Assembly: GCA_950295325.1 (NCBI GenBank)
Contig: OX485803.1
Coordinates: forward strand, 71,997,554-72,061,553
Direction of reading: 5' to 3'
DNA length: 64,000 nucleotides
Source: Polytrichum commune
Taxonomy: Eukaryota; Streptophyta; Polytrichopsida; Polytrichales; Polytrichaceae
Shown in pieces: positions 36,645 through 46,300 of this stretch. Each line of letters begins with the position of its first letter. Position 1 is the stretch's first letter. Both the position numbers and the translations under genes were made by a program. A model generated the notes under the pieces. The model saw only the letters and a program-made list of their open reading frames with translations, searched no databases and was not told where the DNA came from.

Positions 36645-37018
36645 TCAAGCACCCTTAGAACCTTCTTCAAGTATTGGTCCAAATTTTGAGGATGTAGCTC
36701 CAAAGCAAGGGCGCAAATTTGTGGCCATCAATTTATCCGAGTAAGTTTTCAAGCTAATTACAAATTTCATACAATAAATTTGTATATGTTAATTTATTTT
36801 TCAATATATTACTTTATATTGTATTAACTTTGTTTTTTTTTTGCATGATTAGCATTGGATTGAAAGATTGGTTTGCAAAAGTGCCAACACCTCCAAATTT
36901 TGGTGCTAACCTACCAACATATGCAAAGTTAATGGCACAACATATGGCCCAATAACAGGAAGTTTCACTAGAGACATCAAGCCAATCATCGGATCTTCAT
37001 CCTAGACGATTAGCATAA

Positions 37019-37825
37019 ATGTTCATGGACATAGAGGCCCATAAAGAGTAAAACTTCACATATATATTGGATCTTCTAGTTTATTGTGAAGATGGAAAAT
37101 ATTAATTAGTTGAAGATGTATTTTGAGAATTCTCCAATGTCAAGTTTTCAATTGGATTGTAATAATTAAAATCAATATACATCTAATGTTTTGACTCTTC
37201 AATGTTTGTTTTTGTTCATGCATTATTCAATTTTCCACAAAATATGTATAAATGTAATACCATAGTCATGAACATGTACCTATAATTTGGTTTGGTTGTG
37301 ACGAAATTGTTTGTGGTATTTTCTACAAGTTCCATATTATGCACCCACTACATTTGAGTGCGCACATGAATGCACCCATGCACCCATGCACCCATTCATT
37401 GCACTCCAAATAGTTGGCCTCTTTTGGCTCCTAAACGTGGTTGTGCTCGTGTTGGCGTTTAGCCTAAAGGTCATGCTCGTATTATTTCTCGCTCATGTTT
37501 TGTCTGCTGATCTTACTTGTGTTCTTTCTTGTGTCCTTGCTTGTTTTCTTCTAACGGTAGCCCTTTACTCTCAATTAGTTTCAACCCTAAACCTATGCTA
37601 TTTCTCAAAGTACCCAAACTATCATTTTTTCCACAAATATTTCATTTGGGAATATTGTGATGTCAGCCCTAATTTGTATGACATCATCTCGTCTTTGTAA
37701 ATTTTTATTTATTTAAATTTATAGTAACACAAAAATAGGCCCTTGCCACATGGTTATTGAAATTTCGAAGAAATAAAGTTTTACTTTTGATGACTAAAAA
37801 TTGAACTCACTGCTCATATCATAGC
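37019..37825. other. Interval between the two MULE copies
   Basis: A 129-codon frame at 37311-37700 is rich in Leu, Val and Phe with no motif and sits in low-complexity DNA; I do not call it a gene. CTCGT…CGCTCATG words near 37455-37485 could be the far terminal repeat of copy 1. Confidence 0.3.
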
Positions 37826-37834
37826 ATGCATGGG
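37826..37834. repeat. 9-bp target duplication, left (ATGCATGGG)
   Basis: Matches 48096-48104 (ATGCCTGGG) at 8 of 9 positions. A 9-11 bp duplication is typical of Mutator-like elements. Confidence 0.6.
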
Positions 37835-37930
37835 GGGGAGTGCTATCTTATGAACGGTGAGCAATGAGCGGTGAGCGATGAGCGGTGAGCGATGAGCGGT
37901 AACTTATGAGCAGTGAGGAAGATGAAAATT
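37835..37930 (+). repeat. Left terminal inverted repeat, MULE copy 2
   Basis: After GCTATCTTATGA it carries about seven tandem 6-10 base words of the type (A/G)TGAGCGGTGAGCGATGAGC, then AACTTATGAGCAGTGAGG. It matches the reverse complement of 47995-48095. Repeated short words inside terminal repeats are candidate transposase binding sites. Confidence 0.7.
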
Positions 37931-38594
37931 TTGGTAATAGGGCCACCAATATCCTATAACCGTGGAATTGTGGCCTTAAAAATGATGATTTTAGGGTTTA
38001 GTAATAAGAGGGTTGAGAAGGATAAACAACATGAAGTCCAAAAATTTATTCATCAGTAGTAGCACTAGACATGAAACTATCTTTTGCCTCATCATCTATA
38101 TATATTCGAGCACCTTTGCATTGCGAATTGATTTTGGAACTATAGCAAGATTCTTCATTTGGATCCGAATCTTCGAGATTCAACATTGCAATTGCAACAT
38201 TCTCGGCATATGATGGGAGACGCGGGCTACGGCTTGGACTTCGTAGGAATTGTCTATGTGCCTAAAACGGGAGACATGTCCTCTTTCCAATCGTATTCCT
38301 GAAATCAAATCGATGAAACATGTAAATAATGTGAAGAAATAAAAATGAACCAATGAATTGAATGAAACGAATGAATTGAATAAAAATTTATTGTATTAAA
38401 ACTTACTCACACTCAAATTCAAGCATCTCCTCATCCGAGAGGTCATCATCTTCTTTTGTGAGATCTTGTATATTCTCCTTAGATGACCCCTCTTTCAAAA
38501 CGTTTTCCAAAAGCGGTTTCAATATGTGCTCAAACATGTCATTATCACCCTCAAATGCAAGAAGATGTCTGCCACATGCGCGTGTTGCTAGGAT

Positions 38595-38621
38595 AGAAGC
38601 TCCAGTGGAACATGTTAAATC
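38595..38621 (-). other. SAM-binding motif I, methyltransferase-like gene
   Basis: Encodes DLTCSTGAS, which corresponds to DPFxGSGTT in amino-methyltransferases; copy 1 has DLIVGTGAS at about 34794-34820. About ten residues later comes GRHLLAFEGD, matching the acidic end of the second strand (GRxxIGxExD) that binds the ribose of SAM. Confidence 0.55.
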
Positions 38622-38865
38622 AACAACGCGTCCATTCGATGGTGTAAACAATTCAATAAGATCTTGAAAAAAAACGCGGCGATTTTTGATATGGCCCCCT
38701 CCAAGGTCTTCCCGATTTTTTAAGAAGCATGTTTTTTTCATCCACAAAATTGAAAAGCAAGTTTTTGCTTTTCAATCCAGTGCCAAAAAAAGTGGAGTTT
38801 GGTTGTCTCGTGGATTTTGTGGTAGTAAAATCCCTTACCAAGACATGAGCCATAAATGCCGGAGT

Positions 38866-38957
38866 CTACAAAAACATGTAAATTGTGTTAAAACTATATA
38901 CAATGCAAATAACACCAAAATAATTAAATAAAAACAATTGTGATGTGTTATACTTAC
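38866..38957 (-). other. Intron in methyltransferase-like gene
   Basis: GTAAGT donor at 38957 and TTTTTGTAG acceptor at 38866 on the minus strand; phase 0. It joins SPTYT to TPAFMAH. 92 bases long. Confidence 0.65.
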
Positions 38958-39302
38958 GGTGTAGGTTGGAGACTCCGGATCCTTGAACACCATGTACGAA
39001 TTGAGGCAAATAAAAGTCCTAAGAACTTTCATGTTGCCGTTGTGTAAGGTTGAATTCAAAACCTTCTTGGTTTGCATATCGATAGCAGAAAATACTATGA
39101 GGATGTCATCATCAGACAAGATGGACTTGCACAAGGACATTGTTGCAACCATCCAGTTCTTGACATATATATTCCAAAGAGGAATTTCAGCAGGTCTATT
39201 GGAGAGGTTGAAGTCAAGACCGTCGGGAAATTGGAGAAAAACCAAGTCAACGGCAAAGGGAGTCGGACTTCCCATGACATGAAATTCGCGATTGTCATTG
39301 AA

Positions 39303-39396
39303 CTGAAATACCACAACATATCACAATATAAGACACAAAATAAAACCCAAATGAAAGTAAGAATATTAGAGAAAATACCAAAACAATAATACTTAC
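39303..39396 (-). other. Intron in methyltransferase-like gene
   Basis: GTAAGT donor at 39396 and TTTCAG acceptor at 39303 on the minus strand; phase 0. It joins REFIEN to FNDNREF. 94 bases long. Confidence 0.7.
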
Positions 39397-39835
39397 GTTT
39401 TCAATAAATTCCCGCCATTGGATCCACTCATGAGGGCCTACATCCACTCCTTCAGACTTATTCTTGACAGCAGTAGATCGAGCAAACGAGAGCGTGAGAA
39501 AGTTCTTCAGTATGAATAACTCTTTTCTCAAAATATCCGTTGGCGCACGATGAATAGCGTCATATTGCTGGAGTAATGAAATTCCAATACATCGCACCCA
39601 GACTTTGAACTTTCGCCTCCAAGTGGATTCTTATCCAAATCATTGGAAAGAACAAACAATTCTTCATGTTGTGAAATTTCCGATTGACCTTGTATTTTGG
39701 TTTCAGGAACATGTTTCCTCTTACGACATTTTGTCTCTTTTGGTTCGGGCTCTCTAAGTTTAAGCTGCACAATTTGTGCTTGCAAAATTGCAGTATCACG
39801 AGGATCCACATTTTTAGCATCATTTATCTGACGGA

Positions 39836-40617
39836 TTGTCTTATCACGGGGGCGGGAACGGGGGGGGGGGGGGGGAACGAAGCGGACGGGGTTGGGAACG
39901 GGGGTGGACGGGGGGGGAACGGGGGGGGGGGGGAACGAAGCGGACGGGGTTGGGAACGGGGGTGGACGGGGGGGGAACGGGGGGGGGGGGAACGAAGCGG
40001 ACGGGGTTGGGAACGGGGGCGGACGGGGGGAACGGGAGCGGACGGGGGGGGGGGAACGGGGGCGGACGGGGGGGAACGGGGTTGGGAACGGAGTGGACGG
40101 GGTTGGGAACGGGGGCGGACGGGGTCGGGAACGGGGGGGAACGGGAGCGGACGGAAGGGGGGGGGGAATTTTTTTTAAAAAAAAATTGGGGCGGACGGGG
40201 GGTAACGGGGCGTACGGGGTTGGGAACGGAGCGGACGGGGTCGGGAACGGAGCGGACGGGGTCGGGAACGGGAGCGGTCGGAGGGGGGGGAAATTTTTTT
40301 TTTAAAAAATGGGGCGGACGGGGGGGAACGGGGCGTACGGGGTTGGGAACGGAGCGGACGGGGTCGGGAACAGGGGCGGACGGGCTCTAGTAAATTTTTC
40401 CCCACTTTACCTTTACTTTGCTGACATGTCATCACACGTGGACATTGTAAATCATACGTGTCCAAATTGGGTTAATGTAATTACACAAAAAAATCGGTAA
40501 AATTCAAGTTCGTCAGGATAAAGACAGCATCGGGCATAATGTCGTGACGGATACGTGTCGTGACGGCATGACATTATGCCGGGATTACCCTCCGTCACGA
40601 CACAATAGACAACCCTG
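39836..40617 (+). mobile_element. Non-autonomous hAT-like element, copy 2
   Basis: Right half (40395-40617) is nearly identical to 26440-26658 and ends in AATAGACAACCCTG. The core is a larger G-rich minisatellite (39845-40385). The left end is degenerate (ACGGATTGTCTTATCACG near 39830) and no 8-bp duplication is visible, so it is truncated or rearranged. It lies within the minus-strand methyltransferase-like gene. Confidence 0.75.
39845..40385. repeat. G-rich minisatellite, hAT-like copy 2
   Basis: Higher-order units: GGGAACGAAGCGGACGGGGT followed by TGGGAACGGGGGTGGACG is repeated three times from about 39870, and two longer units each begin with a T/A-rich break (near 40168 and 40295). The Gly/Arg-rich frames across it are artefacts of composition. 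Confidence 0.75.
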
Positions 40618-40990
40618 TCTACACACAAAAATATTGTAAGTCAAATATTCCATGACAATTTGACAAATTCGTTCTCTCCAAATGTCGTTCTCTCCAAATC
40701 CATTGATTGGTCCTAAAACAAATGAAATAAGTTTCATAAATATTTCAAAACCAGTAGCAACACATTAGCAATAACATTACAAAAACAACAGCAATAGCAA
40801 CAACAATAACAACAGAATACCACGAACACAGAGAAGAATGACAAAAATTATTCTAGACACTGCCATTTGCACCTTTACATACTGTACGATTAGGGTGGCC
40901 GCTCACCCCAACACTACAAGGGCAGACCCTGTGCGTTAACACACAGGGTCTGTGTATCCAACTACAGGTCTACCGAAGTTGGGCGCGAGG

Positions 40991-41173
40991 TTTGGGTCGA
41001 ACGACCCAAACTGTCCACACGGTTTCGATCGAGCGACCCAAACCGCCTACAACCAGTTTGGGTCGAACGACCCAAACTTTCTCCGCGTGATTTGGGTCGA
41101 GCGACCCAAACCACGTTCACAGTTTGGGTCGTTCGACCCAAACCATGCTCACAGTTTGGGTCGAACAACCCAA
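40991..41173. repeat. Hairpin array 1 (TTTGGGTCGaaCGACCCAAA)
   Basis: Six 20-base hairpin units starting at 40991, 41023, 41057, 41091, 41123 and 41154, period 31-34. Each has 9-base arms and a 2-base loop (AA, AG or TT). One unit is degenerate on its left arm. Spacers of 11-14 bases vary in sequence. Confidence 0.8.
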
Positions 41174-41387
41174 ACTGTCCGCAATTTACGCCTGATTATG
41201 CGCAATTACCCAGTCATCACGAAAGTGCAAACAAACCTTGTACTGCACCTGTAGCTGAGAGAGCTTGCAGCGACGAACTCAGGTCCGACAGATGAGAGAA
41301 AAAAGACTGAATACTTTGGGGGTGTGGCAATTTATACTACTCGTCCCTGCAGCCATATTTAGCGTGGCTCTTCGTAGCCCCGCATAG

Positions 41388-41457
41388 CCACTAGAAAGTT
41401 GCCAGCGTAGACCCTGTGAGTTAACGCATAGGGTCTGCGCTGGCAACTTTCTAGTGG
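41388..41457. repeat. 70-bp near-perfect palindrome
   Basis: Two 35-base arms meet at GTTAAC (41420-41425). The outer arm is CCACTAGAAAGTTGCCAGCG and the inner arm contains the AGACCCTGTG.GTTAAC word shared with the arrays nearby. Only three arm positions mismatch. It could extrude a cruciform or, if transcribed, give a long hairpin RNA. Confidence 0.8.
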
Positions 41458-41963
41458 CCACTGTGCGTTAGCGCATAAGGCCTGTGCGTACGGACAGGGT
41501 CTACTTGCATTTGCAGTTTGGAATTGGTAGATTTGCCAAAACTTGTAAAATCTGGAAAAAATGCTAATGGGGTCCAAAATATATATATATATATATATAT
41601 GCTATATTATCTAAATCTCCGTAGTTACAAATTCTTCTCATATTTTTTTTGGGTTTGAAATCATTTTCTTTTCTCATTCTTCTATCTATTTCCTTGTTTT
41701 GGGCCACCTCGTACATTTTGGGTTTCAGGGCAAAAAACAAATTATGCTATTTTGTGTCATTTTCTAGCTCCTATAACGTATTGCATGAATACTTGAGTAG
41801 ACATACTTCTCATTTCTTGCATTCTAACCCCGTTTTCAATAGTTTTTTTGCTCCTAACCTCTGAACATCGATTTAAATTCATACAATAGATATTTGTTTT
41901 ACTTTTAGGCTCTCCTAGTCGTTTTACCTCCCAACTTTTGGCCTTCCTAAATTGCTCTTACAA

Positions 41964-42314
41964 ACCCTGTGCGTTAACGCATAGGGTTTTACCTCCCAAC
42001 TTTGGCCTTCCTAAATTGCGCTTACAAACCTTGTGCGTTAACGCACAGGATCTCTCTTCCCAACTTTTTGCCTCCTAAGTTGCTCTTACAAACCCTGTGC
42101 GTTAACGCACAGGGTTTCTCCTCCCAACTTTTTGCCTCCTAAGTTGCGCTTACAAACCCAAACCCTGTGCGTTAACGCACAGGGTTTTAGCTCCCAACTT
42201 TTGGCCTCCCTAAATTGCTCTTATAAACCCTGTGCGTTAACATATAGGGTTTTACCTCCCAACTTCTCGCCTCCTAAGTTGTTCTTATAAACCCTGTGCG
42301 TTCTCCTTCTGACT
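41964..42314. repeat. GTTAAC-centred palindrome array
   Basis: Palindromes with the core CTGTGCGTTAACGCACAG occur at 41964, 42028, 42092, 42162 and 42227, with a half unit at 42291. Period 64-70 bases. The spacer is also repeated (CTCCCAACTTTTTGCCTCC, then TAAATTGC or TAAGTTG and CTTACAAA). Four of the five full units keep both arms or differ by one or two bases. Confidence 0.8.
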
Positions 42315-42782
42315 CCTAGCCTTCCTAAATTTCTGTTATATACCATGTGTTGCTGTGCATTAACGTATAGGGTTTTATCCTCTCCAATTTATAACTTCTA
42401 TAAATTGCTACTACATGACATGTGAATGAACGTACAAGGTTCTCCATTCTAACTTACAACTTATGCACTATCAAATTATGTGAAGGTTGAACTGACTTAC
42501 CTTTTTGTTTGTCGTCTTTTTTGAACCCGTCTTCAATTCGGACTCTGATATACGATCGTCTACATCTTCTTTGCTCTTTGCACCTTCATCATCCTCCATC
42601 GCATCAAAATCCAGTGTCTTCACAGTTTCTTCTACCGTACTCAACAAGTTTCTTTTCCCTTTCTTATTTGCATTCTTCTTTCCCACACTCAGTTTGAACC
42701 TTTTTTTCTCGGAAGTGAAATCCAAAGCTTTCCTACGTCTTCTTTTCGGCCTCACGGGTGTTCTCTCTACATCGTCCACCAT

Positions 42783-43304
42783 CGTTGGTGTCTATGATAT
42801 GTTTTATATCAGGTACTATCATTTATTCTTCCAATGTATCTATATCACAAAATCCGGCGTATATTACGATCACATGTTGTAATTGGCGTTCAATGAACGA
42901 GATATTTCGACGCGTTTGTCATTATGTGTTTATTTTTGTTATATCCGCCAAAATTTTCTTACACCTACTATGTTCTATTCATAATGATCAATAATTTATT
43001 TTTCCAACCAATTTTAATTCTTTCTACATCTACGTCAGTCCACACATATATTTTTTAAATTTCTACCAATACTTTTAGTTTTTGACGCCATTTTGTGTAT
43101 ATCCTACTCGTAAATATTCTATGACTATTATTGTGTTATGTCCACTTCTGTATTATTAGATGCTATGTATCACACGCTTTCATCTCCATCCATTATTGTA
43201 TCACACGTTTTCATTTCCATTCATTTCCTCACACAACTCTATACAAAAGCAATATTCACCCCATATTTTTGTGATGTGTTGTTCATATGTTCTTTTGATT
43301 TTCT
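42783..43304. promoter_or_regulatory. Divergent intergenic region, MULE copy 2
   Basis: About 520 bases between the methyltransferase-like start codon (42782, minus) and the transposase start (43305, plus). AT-rich with no coding frame. A shared bidirectional promoter is inferred from the arrangement, which is the same in copy 1; no specific box is claimed. Confidence 0.35.
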
Positions 43305-46300
43305 ATGGCTACCATTAGAACTCATGGATCTTTTGTTCCCTTCATCTTGCCACTCCAAGATGATGGTCATGTGAGTGTTTCAGAGGAGTTACTTAGTTTG
43401 AGATTCAACCTCCAGATAGGAACCATGTATTTTGAGCATGAGATGTACTCTGCAGATGGAGAGGTGTACGAAACGATTTTGGTTCCAAAAAATAGAACTG
43501 ATGTTGGTTTTATGTGGATCTTAGGACCTGGTTCATTTAGGATGATAGAACTTTCTGAGTCTCAGATGCAAGCTTCAACTGTCATTTTGACAAACGAATC
43601 CGGTACATCCACAGTTCAAATTCCCTCTATCGCACATGTTAAGGTGGAACCCCTTGATGATAGTGTGCTTGTGCTATCAGATTCAGAATATGACATTTGT
43701 GCATTTGTTCATCTTTCAAACACATCGCCATTTCCATTTAGAAGTGTTCATTCTACTCCTTCCCAACTTCCTATACATGTAGCCAAATTCCCTTGCGGTC
43801 TTATGTATAAGAAGGTGGTTCCCCAAATCTCACCTTCTCAACGTCCTCCACTACACCCTTTACCTTCATCTACAGGGTTCACTATGGTTGATGCCTTGAA
43901 GCTGACAAAGTCAAGAAAAAGATCAAAGTCCGATCTTGCATCCATTGATTTTGACAGTATAGATGTTCGTGAAGTCAAGTACTTACCATCTTCTTTTAAT
44001 GGTGATGTTTTGTTTCTCTTGCCTCCTGTGGCACTCAAAGCTCCAAGTACGTATGGTCGCTCAATGGACGGCATGGACAAGATGTGCGACGGTCACCCTT
44101 GGTGCACTACCAAACCACGAATATCCAAAATGACTTTGGACTGTCATTCCGGCGCTCTACTTGTGTTGGTCATCTCCAATGTCATAATGACTACTGTGAT
44201 TATATAAATCGCAATGGGGGCCTCTGGAACAACACTGAATGGGCCGGTTCAACTCCTATCTCATTTGCTGTGGGTGTTGTTCCCCCTATTAAGTCCACTG
44301 TCGAGTGTAAGGTATGTCGTTCCACACCTGTGTGCATTGCTTTGTGTAATGCTCGAATCATATACATCCACTCCACATCCGTTGGAATGTCTAGGGCTTG
44401 CATTCATTTTGGTGTACATGATCACCCTGTGGCCAATGGCACATGCCGTGAATCATTGGACATGGCATACCAATGCGTTGCAAATGAAGTATTGAAAACA
44501 CCCACAGCAAAAAATTCAGCCATAATTATGGCGGCGAGCAAACAATTCTTGGCCGATTACCTTCTCAAATCTCCCGCAAATGACGAAGGTCATCACTTGG
44601 TTGGTTCATCCCTAGAGGTCGTTACGGACAAATTCAACACTCTTGCATCTCCAAATTGTCGTAACTTTGTATCTGGATCAAAGCGTTTTTTGCGTAGTGG
44701 AATGGGAACTATGGATAGTATTATGGCGCTTAAAGACCACTCTGCTTTCAAATTCGTCCATGGTAGTCGGTTCCCAGGGCAGTCAAAGGACAAAGTGTTT
44801 ATTTTTAAGATGTTTGTAGACCTTCTAGGTAGTGGTGTGGAGCTTGTGAAGAAGATGCAAGTCGGTGGGGATATGGAGAATTCATGGATTATGTTTGACC
44901 ATGTCAAATGTTTGAAGGACTGGACGACCATGGTTTGCCATGTGTACCACAGTCGATACTATAAAGTGTTGATTATTGCATGTTGTGACATGCAATCTGA
45001 AGATGGTGCAGCACAAATTCTCTTTTGGAAAAATTTGAATGCTGTCATGGCAGAAAATGGTGTACCAAACGTAAACTTCAAAGGGTTTATGGCTGATAGT
45101 GCTCAAGCTAATTGGAATGCGGTGAGGGCGATTTACGGGGATGGTGATCCAAGTCTACCCATGGTTGCACGTGAGTGTACATGTCTTTTCCATTGGTCCG
45201 CAAGCTTGGATAAGGTAACCCAAAAGTATATCAAACCATCCTTGCAATTTCAACACAAACAAATATGCAAGGATTACAAAGACGCGAAAACAATGGACGA
45301 CGCTGAGACCAAGTACCATGTGATTCGTTCTTGGTGGTTATCATCTGGAGCTACCTCCGAAGAAGGCATCCTTGGCCTTTCAGAGTGGTTGGGATTTTGG
45401 CACTTTCGTTACAGACAATGGGGTGGCCATATGCTACTTGTAAGTACATATCAAACTTCATTACTCAATGTAATATATCTTATGTTTTTCTTATCTTTGT
45501 TTTTCTGTGTTGTTCATAGGATATGACAATAGAAGAGCGTGCGGGAATGCCAACATGCAACCTTGCAGAGACTGTACACAACAAACAACAAATAGTTTGG
45601 GTCGTTCGACCCAAATCTTGTATGCAGTTTGGGTCGTTTGACCCAAACCTTGTAGGCAGTTTGGGTTATTCGACTCAAACGTGGCAGCTATTTTGGGTCG
45701 AACGACCCAAACCTAGATATATAATCTATCTTATGTTTGTCTTATACTTGTATTTGTATGTTGTTCATATGCTAATTGTAAGTACATATCAAACTTCATT
45801 ATTCACTGTCATTCACTATCTTGCCACTGATATATAATATATCTTATGTTTTTTTTATTCTTGTATTTGTGTGTTGTTCATAGGATATGACAATAGAAGA
45901 GCGTGTAGCAATGCCAACATGCAACCTTGCAGAGACTGTATACAACAAATGGCTCCAACAGTCCGGCAACAAGATGACTTGTTTATATGAAGCTACAGTG
46001 GACGACATGATCCGTGCCTTCATGCAAATTGCAAATTACCGGACATGGTTGAAAGGGGGGTCTGATGGTAAAGGTCCTGATTCGGCATCCTTGAAACTCA
46101 AAGCGGCTGCCAGGTGTGGAGATCCAAAAATGTTGGCCGATGCCATAAAGTCTTATCCAGGGGTAGAAGACGTCAACACTAGAGATTGTGCATTGGAAGG
46201 GTCAGAGCTCTTTGGTTCCACCAAACGCAAACTCAACCTACCACCGGGTGCTGATTGTGACTCTCATCGACCCGACAAAGTGAACTATTCCATTCCTCGT

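Larger units (their letters stand above)
31900..36956 (+). pseudogene. DNA methyltransferase-like protein, MULE copy 1
   Basis: Broken homologue of the minus-strand gene at 38403-42782. Recognisable parts in order: LGGNGALDPWLRRKNILV near 33230-33290; a region near 34240-34330 (VDLIIVEILDGM … IIPSW) that aligns with VDLVFLQFPDG … EIPLW of copy 2; WWETLFDFFG … LSDNGCTLIM; LDVLFNQITNTNMCLKQ; PWRGAKEK; and the SAM-site-like motif GHVLDLIVGTGASFHAA followed by RHIFDFEADEE at about 34780-34885. The frame is then split by the solo LTR 34943-36639 and resumes in register (QAPLEPSSSIG) to a GTAAGT donor at 36741. A last exon from 36853 (IGLKDWFAKVPTPPNFG) ends at 36956. Multiple frameshifts make it non-functional. 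The 5' boundary is uncertain. Confidence 0.6.
28641..37018 (-). mobile_element. Decayed two-gene MULE, copy 1 (boundaries approximate)
   Basis: Carries the same divergent gene pair as the element at 37835-48095 in inverted order: transposase on the minus strand (29736-31778) and methyltransferase-like gene on the plus strand (about 31900-36956). The left end near 28641-28700 has GTGAGC / ATGAGC / CGAGCGGTGA words like the terminal repeats of copy 2. A weak inverted counterpart (CTCGTATTATTTCTCGCTCATG) lies near 37455-37485, so the true right end may be there. Target duplications could not be found. Confidence 0.55.
40925..42450. repeat. Palindrome-rich presumed intron, MULE copy 2
   Basis: Lies between exon 1 and the next coding part of the methyltransferase-like gene. 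It contains a GTTAAC-centred palindrome at 40925-40950, six TTTGGGTCG hairpins (40991-41173), a 70-bp palindrome (41388-41457), an (AT)n tract at about 41579-41600 and a 64-70 bp period palindrome array (41964-42314). No protein-coding content is supported. Confidence 0.6.
38403..42782 (-). pseudogene. DNA amino-methyltransferase-like gene, MULE copy 2
   Basis: Minus-strand gene divergent from the transposase. Exon 1 (42782-42501) encodes a basic, nuclear-looking leader (VRPKRRRRKALDF, KKNANKKGKR) and ends at a perfect AAAAAG|GTAAGT donor. A later exon (about 39816-39397) carries DAILQAQ-like helices (DTAILQAQIVQLKL) and ends REFIEN|GTAAGT. The exon 39302-38958 holds PFAVDLVFLQFPDGLDF and SLCKSILSDDDILIVFSAID, where a DPPY motif would sit. 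The last exon, from 38865, has PWRGP, FFQDLIELFTPSNG, then VVDLTCSTGAS and GRHLLAFEGDND (SAM-site motif I) and an acidic tail. The order motif IV then motif I is that of beta-class N4/N6 methyltransferases. Frameshifts near 39600 and in an A8 run at 38667-38674, and a hAT-like insertion at 39836-40617, break it. Substrate and activity unknown. Confidence 0.6.

Noticed and set aside
37311..37700. 129-codon hydrophobic plus-strand frame resembling a membrane protein
   Set aside because: Leu/Val/Phe-rich because of T-rich DNA; no helix pattern or motif stands out, and it lies between two transposons.
39836..40390. Long Gly/Arg-rich open frames on the plus strand (up to 184 codons)
   Set aside because: They occur in several frames at once and follow the G-rich minisatellite of a non-coding hAT-like element.
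40991..41173. CRISPR-like look of regularly spaced palindromic repeats
   Set aside because: Repeats are 20 bases with spacers of only 11-14 bases, the repeat arms vary, no cas genes are present, and the setting is a plant-type transposon.
43838..44080. Minus-strand frame within the transposase gene
   Set aside because: Antisense shadow of the plus-strand transposase coding sequence.
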